The position numbers were made by a program, and so were the translations under genes. Below the pieces are notes generated by a model. It had not been told where the DNA came from. It saw only the letters and a program-made list of their open reading frames with translations, and searched no databases. Below are positions 55,901 through 63,672 of a stretch of 64,000 bases of DNA, piece after piece (position 1 is the stretch's first letter; each line of letters opens with the position of its first letter). Location: contig NZ_KB898732.1 in assembly GCF_000377785.1 (NCBI RefSeq), forward strand, positions 62,001 to 126,000, given 5' to 3'. The DNA is from Thioalkalivibrio sp. ALJ24 (GTDB lineage: Bacteria > Pseudomonadota > Gammaproteobacteria > Ectothiorhodospirales > Ectothiorhodospiraceae).

Positions 55901-56822
55901 CCCGCAGGGTGAGCTGCGGCGAGGCATCGTAAGGCGGCAGGCGGAGTTCGCGTGCCAGTTCCTCCACCGGTTCGTAGTCCATGGGGACGGTGAAGCCGTC
56001 GATGCCCGCGGACCGTGCGGGGTCCGATTCGCCATCCAGCTCGAGCAGGGCGATCAGCACGCGGTGGCTCAGCTCGTGCGGGACCTGTTCAAGGGCGATA
56101 AACGGCCATTCCGGATACAAGCGTGTGGAAAGCGCCAGCGGGAAGTCCGCCATCTCCTGGCGTCCGATGATGCGGATCTCCTCCGGGGCTACCCGGCCGT
56201 CTTCCTGCAGGCGTTCCAGGATCCCGATACGCACGAAGCCCACGTCGGTCCCGCCGTCCAGAACCCGGTCCACCACCCGGTCGTGCGGCATCCCGGTGAA
56301 CTCGATGTCCGCGTCAGATGGTCTCGTGCCGCGTTCGCGCAGTTCCCGGGCTTGCGCCTGGTAGCCACCGAGCGAGTCCTGAAGGACGGCTGTGATGCGT
56401 TTTCCGGGGATGTCCTCCCAGTCGCGGATGTGATCGTTGTCGGCGCGGGTGAAGGCGACTCCGCCGAAGCCGCTCACCGGAGTCCCATCGTGCAGCGGGA
56501 CCAGAGTCGCCAGCGCCCCGGACAGGTGACTGTCGCTGCGGATGCGAATGTAGTGGCTGGGGTTGGTCAGCAGGAAATCCAGTCGATTATTGCGCAGCTT
56601 CTCCTCCAGCACCGAGTAATCGGCGATTACCCCGTCCACCGTGACGTCTTCCAGTTCCGCGTCCAGATGTTCGATCAGCGGACCCCAGCGCTCGCGGGCC
56701 AGGTCCTCCGGTTCGAAAGCCAGGATCCCCACGGTCACGTGGTGTTCGGCCACCGCCGGCGTCGCTGCAAGCATCAGCACGGCGACCAGCAGGGGCACTG
56801 CGATCCCGATTGCGTCTCTCAT
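52953..56822 (-). CDS. Large multi-PAS histidine kinase with PhnD-like periplasmic sensor
   Basis: 1289 residues. Signal peptide 1-25 (VLMLAATPAVAE); a PhnD/substrate-binding-type periplasmic domain (about 26-290, VTVGILAFEPEDL...LDFLLTNPSHYIRI); one TM (about 318-340). Four PAS domains follow (about 360-475, 480-600, 605-730, 735-860), then a GAF domain (about 870-1030), HisKA with phospho-His near residue 1065 in YGVSHDLRQPLRMV, and HATPase_c ending with GSGIGLALCRRIVEHHGG. It probably phosphorylates the REC-REC-PAS-GGDEF protein encoded next. Its start overlaps the stop of the upstream substrate-binding gene by four bases. Confidence 0.92.
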   Translation of the reverse strand: MRDAIGIAVPLLVAVLMLAATPAVAEHHVTVGILAFEPEDLARERWGPLIEHLDAELEDVTVDGVIADYSVLEEKLRNNRLDFLLTNPSHYIRIRSDSHLSGALATLVPLHDGTPVSGFGGVAFTRADNDHIRDWEDIPGKRITAVLQDSLGGYQAQARELRERGTRPSDADIEFTGMPHDRVVDRVLDGGTDVGFVRIGILERLQEDGRVAPEEIRIIGRQEMADFPLALSTRLYPEWPFIALEQVPHELSHRVLIALLELDGESDPARSAGIDGFTVPMDYEPVEELARELRLPPYDASPQLTLREFLETYGREVTLMLGVGSVMLALILGLVLVNRRLATLRKELEEKAAALSRNEAHARALMRALPDSLFRMGRDGTFIECESASEEMLLMPPEEFLGRQLDELFPPAYAEQGTRAIHEALASGDVRDFEYDTAPLGKPGHFEARVVPLNEDEVLMIVRDVSQRSAIEATRNQERRFRENLLASLGEGVFGIDRDGRFTFVNPTGCRLLGFADQNEALGRDSHQTAHHSHPDGSHYPAEECPIHGVLVSGETVEAWEDHFWRQDGEAFPVLVYASPMRDDAGELTGVVVSFQDISVRKAMERALADSEARFRLAQEAARFGIWEWNLPDDRIHWDDQCWRMLGEDPAQGRLLSFEDWRQRLHPEDLPQAEAEVQHQLAEGSKFSIEFRYRLADGGWLWTLGRGRVVEWGPEGEPRRMMGIHVDIQRLKEVEAELRQRENELAEAQRIAHMGNWISDFRSGVIRWSEEVYRIFGLDHDQWGGTEADFMERVHPDDRERVRAAIDASVSGPGAPYRVEHRILRPDGEVRTVYQQGEVEFDDVGNPLRMLGTILDITERKATEEALGRRQAADRATSDIATRLVTRRDVDRAIEESLEALGELLGASRSWVFLFREDRGVLDNTHEWAAPGVPRRQQELQGLVLADFPEWQQRMAHERLIHIPDVDALGEGADREREWLRGLGVDALMAAPLLAAGEPLGLLGVVDVHGTTVWGPEDAETLRHVADLLGNVLERHRVQQALEGLNLELRRSNEELEQFAYGVSHDLRQPLRMVSSYLQLLERSLGERLDADQQRFLGYATEGARRMDRMIVGLLEYSRVGRKTDPMAPLDARDALDTALAFLQPAVSETSARIDVEGDWPRLVASQDELVRLLQNLIDNALKYVPGDTRPEILVGGHIDGDHWVVRVHDNGVGIPQDQKDRLFRVFSRLHGHGEYEGSGIGLALCRRIVEHHGGSIGVDSGGAGHGSTFWFRIPFRTPDDERTENNAD

Positions 56823-57784
56823 CGGGGCTCCTCGCGCGGCAGCAGGTCGGGGCGTACCAGCTCGTCCCCGAAGTTGCGGTCCAGTGGCGCGTCTGCCTCT
56901 TCCGGCAGGTTGGCAATCTCCAGCGCCGCCTGCAGGACCCGCGATTCCGGGCCGTCCAGCAGGCGGTGGTTGCTGGCCGCATCCGGCAGCACCAGCCCAC
57001 GGAAGGTTTCCATGGCCCGCTGGCCGGGGACCCCCAGGCGTTCCGCCATGCGGTAGCCCGCGTCCACCGGATTGGCGCGCAGATGATGCAGGGCGCGGAA
57101 ATGTGCCGCGATCAGGTGGCGGGTCGATCTTTCGAGACGCTCCAGGTGACCGGCCTCGATCGCGAGCACATCGAAGATCGTGTCGGGCATGGCCCGGCTG
57201 TCGAACAGGACGCGAGCGCCGTCGTCCAGCAGGCGGTCGGCGACGGGCTGATAGGTCACCACGGCATCCACCTCATCCCGCTCCCAGGCGGCCTCCTGCG
57301 CGTCAATGGTCAGCGACACCGTTTCTACCTCATCGCGTGCGAGGCCCGCAGCGTCCAGGGTGTGATGGAGCATCAGGGCCCCCAGGGCCGAGTCTTCCAC
57401 GCCGACCCGACGCCCGGCCAGATCTTCCAGCCTTTCGATCGCGGGGCGCGCCAGCACCACGTCGGCCCCCGCGGAGATGTTGAAGACCAGTACGACGCGA
57501 AGATCCGCCCCCCGGGCGCGTACCCGCAGCACCTCGTCCAGGGTCAGCGCCGCACCATGGACCTCTCCGGCAGCCAGCCGGCGCATGGATTCGCTGGCGG
57601 AAGCGGTCTCCCGCAGCCGGACCCGCTCGGGGTCCAGCCAGCCCATGACCCGGGCCAGGAACATCGGTTCATAGCCGGGCCATACATGGCCGGCGATCTC
57701 CAGCGGCGGGTCCGGGCGGCCACAGGCCCCCAGCAGGGCGGGGAGGGCGGTGCCGGCGGCGACCAGAAAATTGCGTCGATCCAT
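56819..57784 (-). CDS. NMT1/THI5-like substrate-binding lipoprotein
   Basis: 321 residues starting MDRRNFLVAAGTALPALLGACG: a twin-Arg-type N-terminus and lipobox ALLGAC, so it is probably Tat-exported and lipidated. The rest is a periplasmic-binding-protein fold of the NMT1/SsuA type (MFLARVMGWLDPERVRLRETASASES, VVLVFNISAGADVVLARPAI, GRRVGVEDSALGALMLHHTLD). No ABC permease or ATPase gene is nearby. Instead, the adjacent kinase has its own PhnD-like domain, so the lipoprotein probably captures a ligand for signalling, not transport (inference). An alternative ATG lies two codons upstream. Confidence 0.85.
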   Translation of the reverse strand: MDRRNFLVAAGTALPALLGACGRPDPPLEIAGHVWPGYEPMFLARVMGWLDPERVRLRETASASESMRRLAAGEVHGAALTLDEVLRVRARGADLRVVLVFNISAGADVVLARPAIERLEDLAGRRVGVEDSALGALMLHHTLDAAGLARDEVETVSLTIDAQEAAWERDEVDAVVTYQPVADRLLDDGARVLFDSRAMPDTIFDVLAIEAGHLERLERSTRHLIAAHFRALHHLRANPVDAGYRMAERLGVPGQRAMETFRGLVLPDAASNHRLLDGPESRVLQAALEIANLPEEADAPLDRNFGDELVRPDLLPREEPR

Positions 57785-58093
57785 GTGCATGTCGGCGTTG
57801 TGGCAGGCCCCCGGGCCAGGTGGCTCGTCGTGCGGTTGCGAGGCTGTCCAGTCTACAGCCTGCCGCAACGGCAAGTCGCAGTCGGTCAGAGCTCCCCGCA
57901 GCGTACGGATCACGCAGGCAAACCCCGACCGGGTTCGAGGAACAGCAGGGGGAGTTCTGTGGCGGCCAGCCCGGCCGAGCCTGTACCGGCGGGTTCACCG
58001 GAAGCCGCAGTGGCCCGGTGTACGCGGGGTTCGGGCGGGTGGTACAGCTGATGGAGATGCCGGCAAGCGCGCACGCCGATCGGGGGGCAAATA
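57785..58093. other. Intergenic stretch between the signalling operon and tRNA-Arg
   Basis: About 309 bases with no supportable gene. It must contain the promoter of the minus-strand signalling operon and the terminator or 3' flank of tRNA-Arg. I see no clear hairpin or promoter consensus. Confidence 0.4.
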
Positions 58094-58170
58094 TGGCGCG
58101 CCCGAGAGGATTCGAACCTCTGACTTCCACCTCCGGAGGGTGGCGCTCTATCCAGCTGAGCTACGGGCGC
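58094..58170 (-). tRNA. tRNA-Arg (anticodon CCG)
   Basis: 77 nt on the minus strand, including CCA. Acceptor GCGCCCG pairs with CGGGCGC, discriminator G. D arm GCTCAGCTGGATAGAGC. Anticodon stem CCACC/GGTGG with loop CTCCGGA, giving CCG (reads CGG). T arm CAGAGG TTCGAAT CCTCT. Confidence 0.95.
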
Positions 58171-58484
58171 TTTGCGGCAGAATGGTACGCCTCGGTCGGC
58201 TCTGCGTCCAGTCTTCGGCGGATGCGGGCACGGTTTGCCGGAGCGCCGGGTGCGTGTCGAGTACTCGTTTCCGGGGGCCGCCCTTTGATTAGAATACAGC
58301 CAGTATCCCGGTGCGAAACCCGATTATTCGAGTGCTGTACTCGGTTTGTGGTCTGTGGTGGTCGGATGCCCTATACTCCCGCCCTCCATGCGCGCCCTTA
58401 ATGTTCGCAGCCGGCGGGGCCGCGCCGACCGATCAGAAAAATCCAATTCAAGGCCGCGACAGGCCGGACCTCGGAGGGAGAGCA
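58171..58484. promoter_or_regulatory. Leader and promoter region of the cytochrome gene
   Basis: 314 bases between tRNA-Arg and the diheme cytochrome gene, with no other supportable gene. TATACT at 58372-58377 is a near-consensus -10 about 108 bases before the start. No good -35 is visible at the standard spacing (TGTGGT at 17 bases). The ribosome-binding site GGAGGGAGAG precedes the GTG start. Confidence 0.4.
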
Positions 58485-59372
58485 GTGGCAAATCAACCGA
58501 TCAAGATGGATGCCGGGAACAAGGTCCTCCTGTTCCTCTCGGCGATCGTGCTGGCGGGAACGGTCATCTACCTGGTGGCGCAGCTGGTGAACTGGCTGGG
58601 GCAGATGGGTGTGGCCGAACGCACGCCCATCAGCGAAGAAGAACTGACCGCCCGTCTGACGCCGGCCGGTCGTGTGGAAGCCGGTGCGGTTGAGGTGGAC
58701 GAGGAAGAGGCCGAGGTGAGTGCCGGCGACATCTATCAGAATGTCTGCGCCGCCTGTCATGACACCGGTGCTTCTGATGCCCCCATCATCGACGACTCCG
58801 ACGAGTGGGCCTCGCGTTTCGACGATAAGGGGATGGATACCCTGTTCGATCACTCCATCAACGGCTACAACGCCATGCCGCCGCGGGGCGGCGATCCGAA
58901 CCTGAGCGACGAGGAAGTGCAGCGGGCGGTGGCCTACATGCTGGATCAGGCCGATGTCGACCATGGCTGGTCGCCCGACAACGGCGATGAGAGCAATGGC
59001 AACGGCGCGGACGAAGCCGCCGAAGATGACAGCGCCGCCAATGGCAACGGCGAGGACGAAGCGGTTGAAGAAGACGCCGCCGCCAATGGCGACATGGTAA
59101 ACGGTATCGACCTGGCGGCCGGTGACGCCGCGCGCGCCGAGAGCCAGCTGTATGGCACCTGCATCGCCTGCCACGGTGCACAGGGCCAGGGCATCGGCAT
59201 CTTCCCGTCGATTGCCGGTGAGTCCGCGGAATTCATCGCGCAGCGTCTGGTGGCCTACCGTGCCGGCGAGACCGTGGGTGACGACACCCACCTGATGGCG
59301 CCGAACGCGCGCAACCTGTCGGACGAGGATATCGCCGACCTGGCGGTCTTTATCGCCGAATTCGAGGGCTGA
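58485..59372 (+). CDS. Membrane-anchored diheme cytochrome c (cytochrome c5-like)
   Basis: 295 residues from GTG (ANQPIKMDAGNK). An N-terminal membrane anchor is at about 16-40 (VLLFLSAIVLAGTVIYLVAQLV). Cytochrome c domain 1 has CAACH near residue 88 and the Met ligand in AMPPRGG. An acidic Asn/Gly/Ala linker with two imperfect copies (NGNGADEAAEDD, NGNGEDEAVEED) leads to domain 2, with CIACH and a Met ligand near MAPNARNLSDEDIADLA. It carries electrons in the periplasm, plausibly to an oxidase, which fits a sulfur oxidiser. GGAGGGAGAG precedes the start. A strong terminator follows. Confidence 0.9.
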   Translation: MANQPIKMDAGNKVLLFLSAIVLAGTVIYLVAQLVNWLGQMGVAERTPISEEELTARLTPAGRVEAGAVEVDEEEAEVSAGDIYQNVCAACHDTGASDAPIIDDSDEWASRFDDKGMDTLFDHSINGYNAMPPRGGDPNLSDEEVQRAVAYMLDQADVDHGWSPDNGDESNGNGADEAAEDDSAANGNGEDEAVEEDAAANGDMVNGIDLAAGDAARAESQLYGTCIACHGAQGQGIGIFPSIAGESAEFIAQRLVAYRAGETVGDDTHLMAPNARNLSDEDIADLAVFIAEFEG

Positions 59373-59391
59373 TCGATTTCGGTCGATCCCG

Positions 59392-59427
59392 GGCCCCGTC
59401 GCGGGAGACCGCGGCGGGGCCTTTTTT
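59392..59427 (+). terminator. Intrinsic terminator after the cytochrome gene
   Basis: A 13-bp stem starting GGCCCCG (one T-G pair) with a GAGA tetraloop, then six Ts. Very stable. It also separates the cytochrome from the convergent comM remnant. Confidence 0.9.
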
Positions 59428-59430
59428 GTG

Positions 59431-60104
59431 TCATTCCACGCGCCAGTGATCGAGGGCGCGAAAACTCAGTGCTTCGGTCAGCTGGGCACGCCCGATGGCC
59501 CTTGCCCCGGCGAGATCGGCAAGGCTGCGGGCGACTCGCAGGATCCGGTGATAGGCGCGCGCCGACAGGCGAAAACGTTCCGCGGCGGCATCCAGCAGAG
59601 CCCGTTCCGCCTCCGCCAGCGCCGCGTGCTGCTGCAGGGCGCGGCCCTCCAGCATCCGGTTGAGGCATCCCTGACGTTCCAGCTGCAGCCGGCGTGCGGC
59701 AGCCACGCGGCGTGCCACCGTGACGCTGTCCTCGGCGTCCGGATCCGGAGTGTCGCGGCCGAGTTCGGCCGGCGGGATGCGCGGCACGTCGATCGCCAGA
59801 TCGATCCGGTCCAGCAGGGGTGCGGACAGCCGCTTGCGGTGGCGCCCGCGCTGCTCGGGGGTGCACTGACAGGCGTTCCCCAGGTCGCAGTCGAAGCCCT
59901 GCGGGCAGGGGTTCATGGCCCCGACCAGCTGAAACCGGGCCGGAAACTCGGCCTGACGGGCGGCGCGCGAGATGTGGATGACACCGGTCTCCAGGGGCTC
60001 GCGCAGCACGTCCAGCACCCGCCGGTCGAACTCGGTCAGCTCGTCCAGGAACAGCACGCCATTGTGGGCGAGCGAGATCTCGCCCGGCCGCGGTGATCCT
60101 CCTC
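59431..60104 (-). pseudogene. comM: comM (yifB) 3' fragment interrupted by a transposon
   Basis: About 224 C-terminal residues of the ComM AAA+ helicase: PRPGEIS, GVLFLDEL, TEFDRRVLDVLREPLE, ISRAARQAEFPARFQLVGAMNPCPQG, SAPLLDRIDL, RLSARAYHRILRVARSLADL. The Walker B / sensor region is present, but the whole N-terminal half and Walker A are absent, because the frame runs straight into a transposon end at 60105. The frame is intact up to that base. ComM drives branch migration in natural transformation (established in several gammaproteobacteria), so the host gene is inactive here unless the far half is rejoined. The 5' half should lie beyond the other end of the element, outside the window. Confidence 0.93.
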
Positions 60105-60278
60105 TGTCATTTCCAGTAAATTATGCGATCCTATCTACCGTAGATCAGTGCCTTAACGAGCAGCCGCACAACGGTTTGTGCGAATTCGGACAAGGATTGT
60201 CGCGAATAACCCGGAATTTAACGCTTAATTCTGCGAACGAATTCAAGCGGAATTCCGGGCTGGACAAGGAGTAGTTCA
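60105..60278. repeat. tnsA-proximal transposon end with repeated TnsB-site-like motifs
   Basis: Four related motifs share a TTxTxGCGAA-like core: around 60120 (AATTATGCGATCC), 60176 (TTGTGCGAATTC), 60197 (TTGTCGCGAATAAC) and 60229 (TTCTGCGAACG). Tn7-type ends carry several TnsB sites of about 20 bp, so these are candidates. Also present are a perfect 13-base palindrome ATCTAC-C-GTAGAT (60133-60145) and a 9-base inverted repeat CCCGGAATT/AATTCCGGG (60210-60218 and 60251-60259), 20 bases upstream of tnsA. The latter pair could be an operator. Confidence 0.5.
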
Positions 60279-60926
60279 ATGCCAGCGAGAAAGATCCCGA
60301 AAAACTACCGTAACCTCACGGGCCTCATTGCCAGTCAGAAGGGGGGTGGCGCCCCCGCCTTCGAGTCCAGCCTGGAGCGTGACCTGCTGATTCTCCTCGA
60401 CTTTGATCGAGAAGTTGAAAGCATTGAGGAACAGCCCCTCACGCTTGAGTACACCGACCCCCTCGGTGCCACCAGAACCTACACCCCCGACTTTTTTGTC
60501 CGATACGTCGATGATCGGCGGCCCTTGCTGTGCGAGGTGAAGTATCGCAAAGACCTCTTTCGTGACTGGTCGTTGCTCAAGCCTCGTCTGAAGGCCGCTC
60601 GCCGATACGCCACCGAGCAGGGATGGGAGTTCCGCATCCTGACGGAGAACGAGATTCGGACTCCCTACCTCGAGAACGCCCGCTTTCTGCGCGAATATCG
60701 CGATCTCCCGGTGACTCTGGACCAGAGAGTGGCGGTTATGCCGCTGCTGAACGACATGCGGGAGACAACTCCAGCGGAGCTTACTCAGGCCATTTTCCGT
60801 TCACCCTGGAATCGAGCGGAGATCCTGCCAGTGGTCTGGCATCTCATGGCTCTTGGTCGGATTGAAGCCGACCTTACACGTCCCTTGAGCATGTCTAGCC
60901 GTATCTGGGCGGAGGGCGATCAATGA
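60279..60926 (+). CDS. tnsA: TnsA endonuclease of a Tn7-like transposon
   Basis: 215 residues. Restriction-endonuclease-like fold: Glu29/Glu33 in FESSLERDLLILL, Asp71 in TYTPDFFV, and the Glu-Val-Lys motif at 86-88 in LLCEVKY. TnsA of Tn7 cuts the 5' ends of the element (catalytic E, D, QxK there). The C-terminal domain (about 120-215) has a winged-helix-like layout ending GRIEADLTRPLSMSSRIWAEGDQ, and should contact TnsB/TnsC. It is preceded by CAAGGAGT. Its stop overlaps the tnsB start (ATGA). With TnsA present, the element should move by cut-and-paste, not replicative cointegration. Confidence 0.9.
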   Translation: MPARKIPKNYRNLTGLIASQKGGGAPAFESSLERDLLILLDFDREVESIEEQPLTLEYTDPLGATRTYTPDFFVRYVDDRRPLLCEVKYRKDLFRDWSLLKPRLKAARRYATEQGWEFRILTENEIRTPYLENARFLREYRDLPVTLDQRVAVMPLLNDMRETTPAELTQAIFRSPWNRAEILPVVWHLMALGRIEADLTRPLSMSSRIWAEGDQ

Positions 60927-62788
60927 AAGTTTCTTTCGAACTGAAGCCCGGAACCGACGTGCGGTACCAAGGGCGTGCCTTCGTGGTACACCAGTTGCTG
61001 GACTACAACCGGGTGCTGGTGAAGGACTCTGAATCTGGAGAACTCCGGTCGGTATCTCCCTCCGTCTTGTCCCCTCCAGAGCCCGAAGCGGGTTCAGGAT
61101 CCTCAGTCGAGTTGGAGTTGATCTCCGATGAAGACTGGAACGTAGCTCAGGAGAGAATGGCGGTGATTCGCCCGCTTCTGGAGAACGATTGGCGGTCGGT
61201 CGTAGATGTCCAGCAGGCCGCTAAAGAAGCTGGCGTTAATCAAGCCACCATCTACCGCTGGATCCAGCGGTACGAGGTCACGGGGCGGGCTTCGTCCCTC
61301 GTTCCGGTACGGCGGGGGCCCAAGCCGGGGGGCGTGCGGATCCCGGACGAGGTCGAGGAGGTTATTCAGGCCACGATCGAGGAAAGGTATCTGAGCAAGC
61401 AGCGCCCCAAGATTCAGGTTGTATGCCAGGAGGTCATTCGTCGCTGCAAGACGGCCGGCTTGAAGCCTCCTCACCCTAATACAGTCCGTAATCGCATCAG
61501 GACCATCACTGACCGTCGAAAGATGGAGCGACGGCTCGGGCGGCGCACTGCCCGAGAGCGATACGAGCCGACACAGGGCCAGTTTCCGGATGCTCAATGG
61601 CCTCTCCATACAGTGCAAATCGACCACACACCTGTCGATCTGATCATTGTGGATGACGACGAGAGAAAGCCTATTGGCCGCCCCAGCCTGACCCTGGCGA
61701 TGGACGTCTTTTCGAGGATGGTGACTGGTTTTTCAGTGTCATTGGAGGCCCCCGGAAGCCTGCCGGTGGGATTGGCTCTGGCACACTCGATCCTCCCGAA
61801 GGACGGCTGGATGCTTGAGCGGGGTATCGATGGCGAATGGCCCGTATGGGGGCTCCCAGGCACGGTCCATGCCGACAATGCCAAGGAGTTCCGGGGCGAT
61901 ATGCTCAAGCGCGCGTGCTCTGATTACGGGATTGACCTGCATTGGCGCCCGGTGGCGCACCCCAACTTCGGAGGCCACGTCGAACGACTACTCGGGACGT
62001 TCAATGCAGAAATCCACAACCTGCCAGGAACAACCTTCTCGAACATCGAAGAACGGATGAACTACGACTCGTCAGGGATGGCAGCGTTTACGTTGTCGGA
62101 ATTCGAGGTATGGATTGCCACCTACATCACTCAAATCTACCACCAGACCGTCCATTCAGCGCTCGGTGTTTCGCCGTTGAAGAAGTGGGAGGAGGGGATT
62201 CTGGGTACTGATCATCAGGTGGGCCGAGGCCTGCCTGCCCGCGTGCGAGACGAGGAGCGCCTGAAGATCGATTTTCTCCCGTGGGAGGAGCGGACCGTCC
62301 AGCGCCATGGAGTCGTGTTGGATCATGTCGCCTACTATGCCGACGTTCTCCGTCCATGGGTCCACGCCACGGATCCCAATGGCAGCGGAAAGAAGCGCAA
62401 GTTTTTGATTCGGCGAGACCCACGGGATATCTCCGTCGTCTACTTCTTTGACCCGCAACACGAGCGGTATTTCGATCTCCCCTACCGGAACACTTCGCAC
62501 CCGAAAATTAGTCTTTGGGAGCTACGAGAGGCCCAACGCCGATTGCGACAGGAGGGGCGTGATGCCCAGGATGAAGATGCGATCTTTGAAGCCCATGAGC
62601 GGCTGCGGAAGATCGAGGATGAGGCCTCGCGACAAACAGCACGCGCCCGGCGTCAGGCCCAGCGGCGCAAGAACAACAAGCAAGTGGCCCGAACTTCGTA
62701 CGGTTCGCACCCGGAGGCGTCTCCCCTGGATTCGCACGACGATGATGGATGGGGCGACATTGACCCCTATGACGACGTGGAGGTCTAG
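60923..62788 (+). CDS. tnsB: TnsB DDE transposase of a Tn7-like transposon
   Basis: 621 residues. The N-terminal region has HTH-type segments (WNVAQERMAVIRPLLEN, VQQAAKEAGVNQATIYRWIQRYEVTG). The DDE core has Asp234 (VQIDHTPVD), Asp318 (VHADNAKEF) and Glu354 (GGHVERLLGTFNAE), spacing 84 and 36, as in the rve/TnsB/MuA group. The C-terminal region is basic/Gln-Arg-rich (RQTARARRQAQRRKNNK), ending acidic (DDDGWGDIDPYDDVEV). It recognises the ends and joins them to the target. The gene overlaps tnsA and lies two bases before tnsC. Confidence 0.93.
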   Translation: MKVSFELKPGTDVRYQGRAFVVHQLLDYNRVLVKDSESGELRSVSPSVLSPPEPEAGSGSSVELELISDEDWNVAQERMAVIRPLLENDWRSVVDVQQAAKEAGVNQATIYRWIQRYEVTGRASSLVPVRRGPKPGGVRIPDEVEEVIQATIEERYLSKQRPKIQVVCQEVIRRCKTAGLKPPHPNTVRNRIRTITDRRKMERRLGRRTARERYEPTQGQFPDAQWPLHTVQIDHTPVDLIIVDDDERKPIGRPSLTLAMDVFSRMVTGFSVSLEAPGSLPVGLALAHSILPKDGWMLERGIDGEWPVWGLPGTVHADNAKEFRGDMLKRACSDYGIDLHWRPVAHPNFGGHVERLLGTFNAEIHNLPGTTFSNIEERMNYDSSGMAAFTLSEFEVWIATYITQIYHQTVHSALGVSPLKKWEEGILGTDHQVGRGLPARVRDEERLKIDFLPWEERTVQRHGVVLDHVAYYADVLRPWVHATDPNGSGKKRKFLIRRDPRDISVVYFFDPQHERYFDLPYRNTSHPKISLWELREAQRRLRQEGRDAQDEDAIFEAHERLRKIEDEASRQTARARRQAQRRKNNKQVARTSYGSHPEASPLDSHDDDGWGDIDPYDDVEV

Positions 62789-62790
62789 CT

Positions 62791-63669
62791 GTGGGCCAAC
62801 TGGAACACCTTTCCGCGGAAGCTCAAGAGGCTTTGAGCCTGCCCCCAGAAGACCGGCTTCGGCATATCAGGAAAATCCCCCGATGGATTGGGTACGAGGG
62901 GGCTCACGCTGCACTTGACCGCCTGGAGGATCTGCATAATGAGCCGAAGACGCATCGCATGCCCAATATGCTTCTGTATGGCGACTCGAACAATGGTAAG
63001 ACCGTCGTAGTGCGGCGCTTCCAGGCGCAGCATCCCGCATTCGAAAATCCGGAGGGGGAGGGGATCACAGTTCCTGTCCTGGTCGTCGAGGCGCCGCCGA
63101 AGCCGGACGACAAAGCGCTCTTGACCTCCATTCTCCATGAGATCTCGGCTCCGTACCGCGCCAACGATCCGGCTTCAAAGCTGGAACGGCAACTGCTCCA
63201 TTACATGCGCTATGTGGATGTCCGGATGCTGATCATTGACGAGATCCATAACCTCATTGCTGGGCCCACCGTCAAACAGAAGCAGTTCCTTAACTTGTTG
63301 AAGCACCTGGGAAACCAGCTCCAGATCCCGATCGTTGGTGTCGGAACGAAGGAGGCACTCCGGGCCATAGGAACAGATCCACAGCTCGCTAACCGCTTCC
63401 ATCCCTTCGAGCTTCCCCGCTGGTCACTGGATAAAGCGTTTGCCCGACTGCTGGTGACGTTCGAGCGATCGCTTCCATTGGTCAACCCCTCAACGCTCGG
63501 GCAGAAAAAGGTCGCCCGAAAGCTCCATTTGATGTCGGAGGGGCTTATTGGAGAGCTAGCCGAAGTGCTCAGGCGGGCGGCAATACACGCCGCCAAGGAT
63601 GGCAGTGAGCGCATCACCCTCGACACACTGAACGCGATCGAGTGGACGCCCCCCTCAGGGCGTCGTTAG
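62791..63669 (+). CDS. tnsC: TnsC/TniB-type AAA+ ATPase
   Basis: 292 residues from GTG. The AAA+ core has Walker A GDSNNGKT at 64-71, Walker B LIIDEIHN with Asp150/Glu151, and sensor VGVGTKEALRAIG; the Arg finger region ANRFHPFELPRWSLDKAF follows. The sequence has the short TniB (Tn5053/Mu-B-like) layout, about half of Tn7 TnsC (555 residues), so it lacks the extra TnsA/TnsD-interacting arms. It selects target DNA and activates TnsAB. It ends three bases before tniQ. Confidence 0.9.
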   Translation: MGQLEHLSAEAQEALSLPPEDRLRHIRKIPRWIGYEGAHAALDRLEDLHNEPKTHRMPNMLLYGDSNNGKTVVVRRFQAQHPAFENPEGEGITVPVLVVEAPPKPDDKALLTSILHEISAPYRANDPASKLERQLLHYMRYVDVRMLIIDEIHNLIAGPTVKQKQFLNLLKHLGNQLQIPIVGVGTKEALRAIGTDPQLANRFHPFELPRWSLDKAFARLLVTFERSLPLVNPSTLGQKKVARKLHLMSEGLIGELAEVLRRAAIHAAKDGSERITLDTLNAIEWTPPSGRR

Positions 63670-63672
63670 CCA

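Noticed and set aside
52827-57056. A 1409-codon plus-strand frame opposite the sensor kinase
   Set aside because: Antisense to a gene with unambiguous PAS, GAF, HisKA and HATPase motifs; composition is that of a mirror frame, with no domain.
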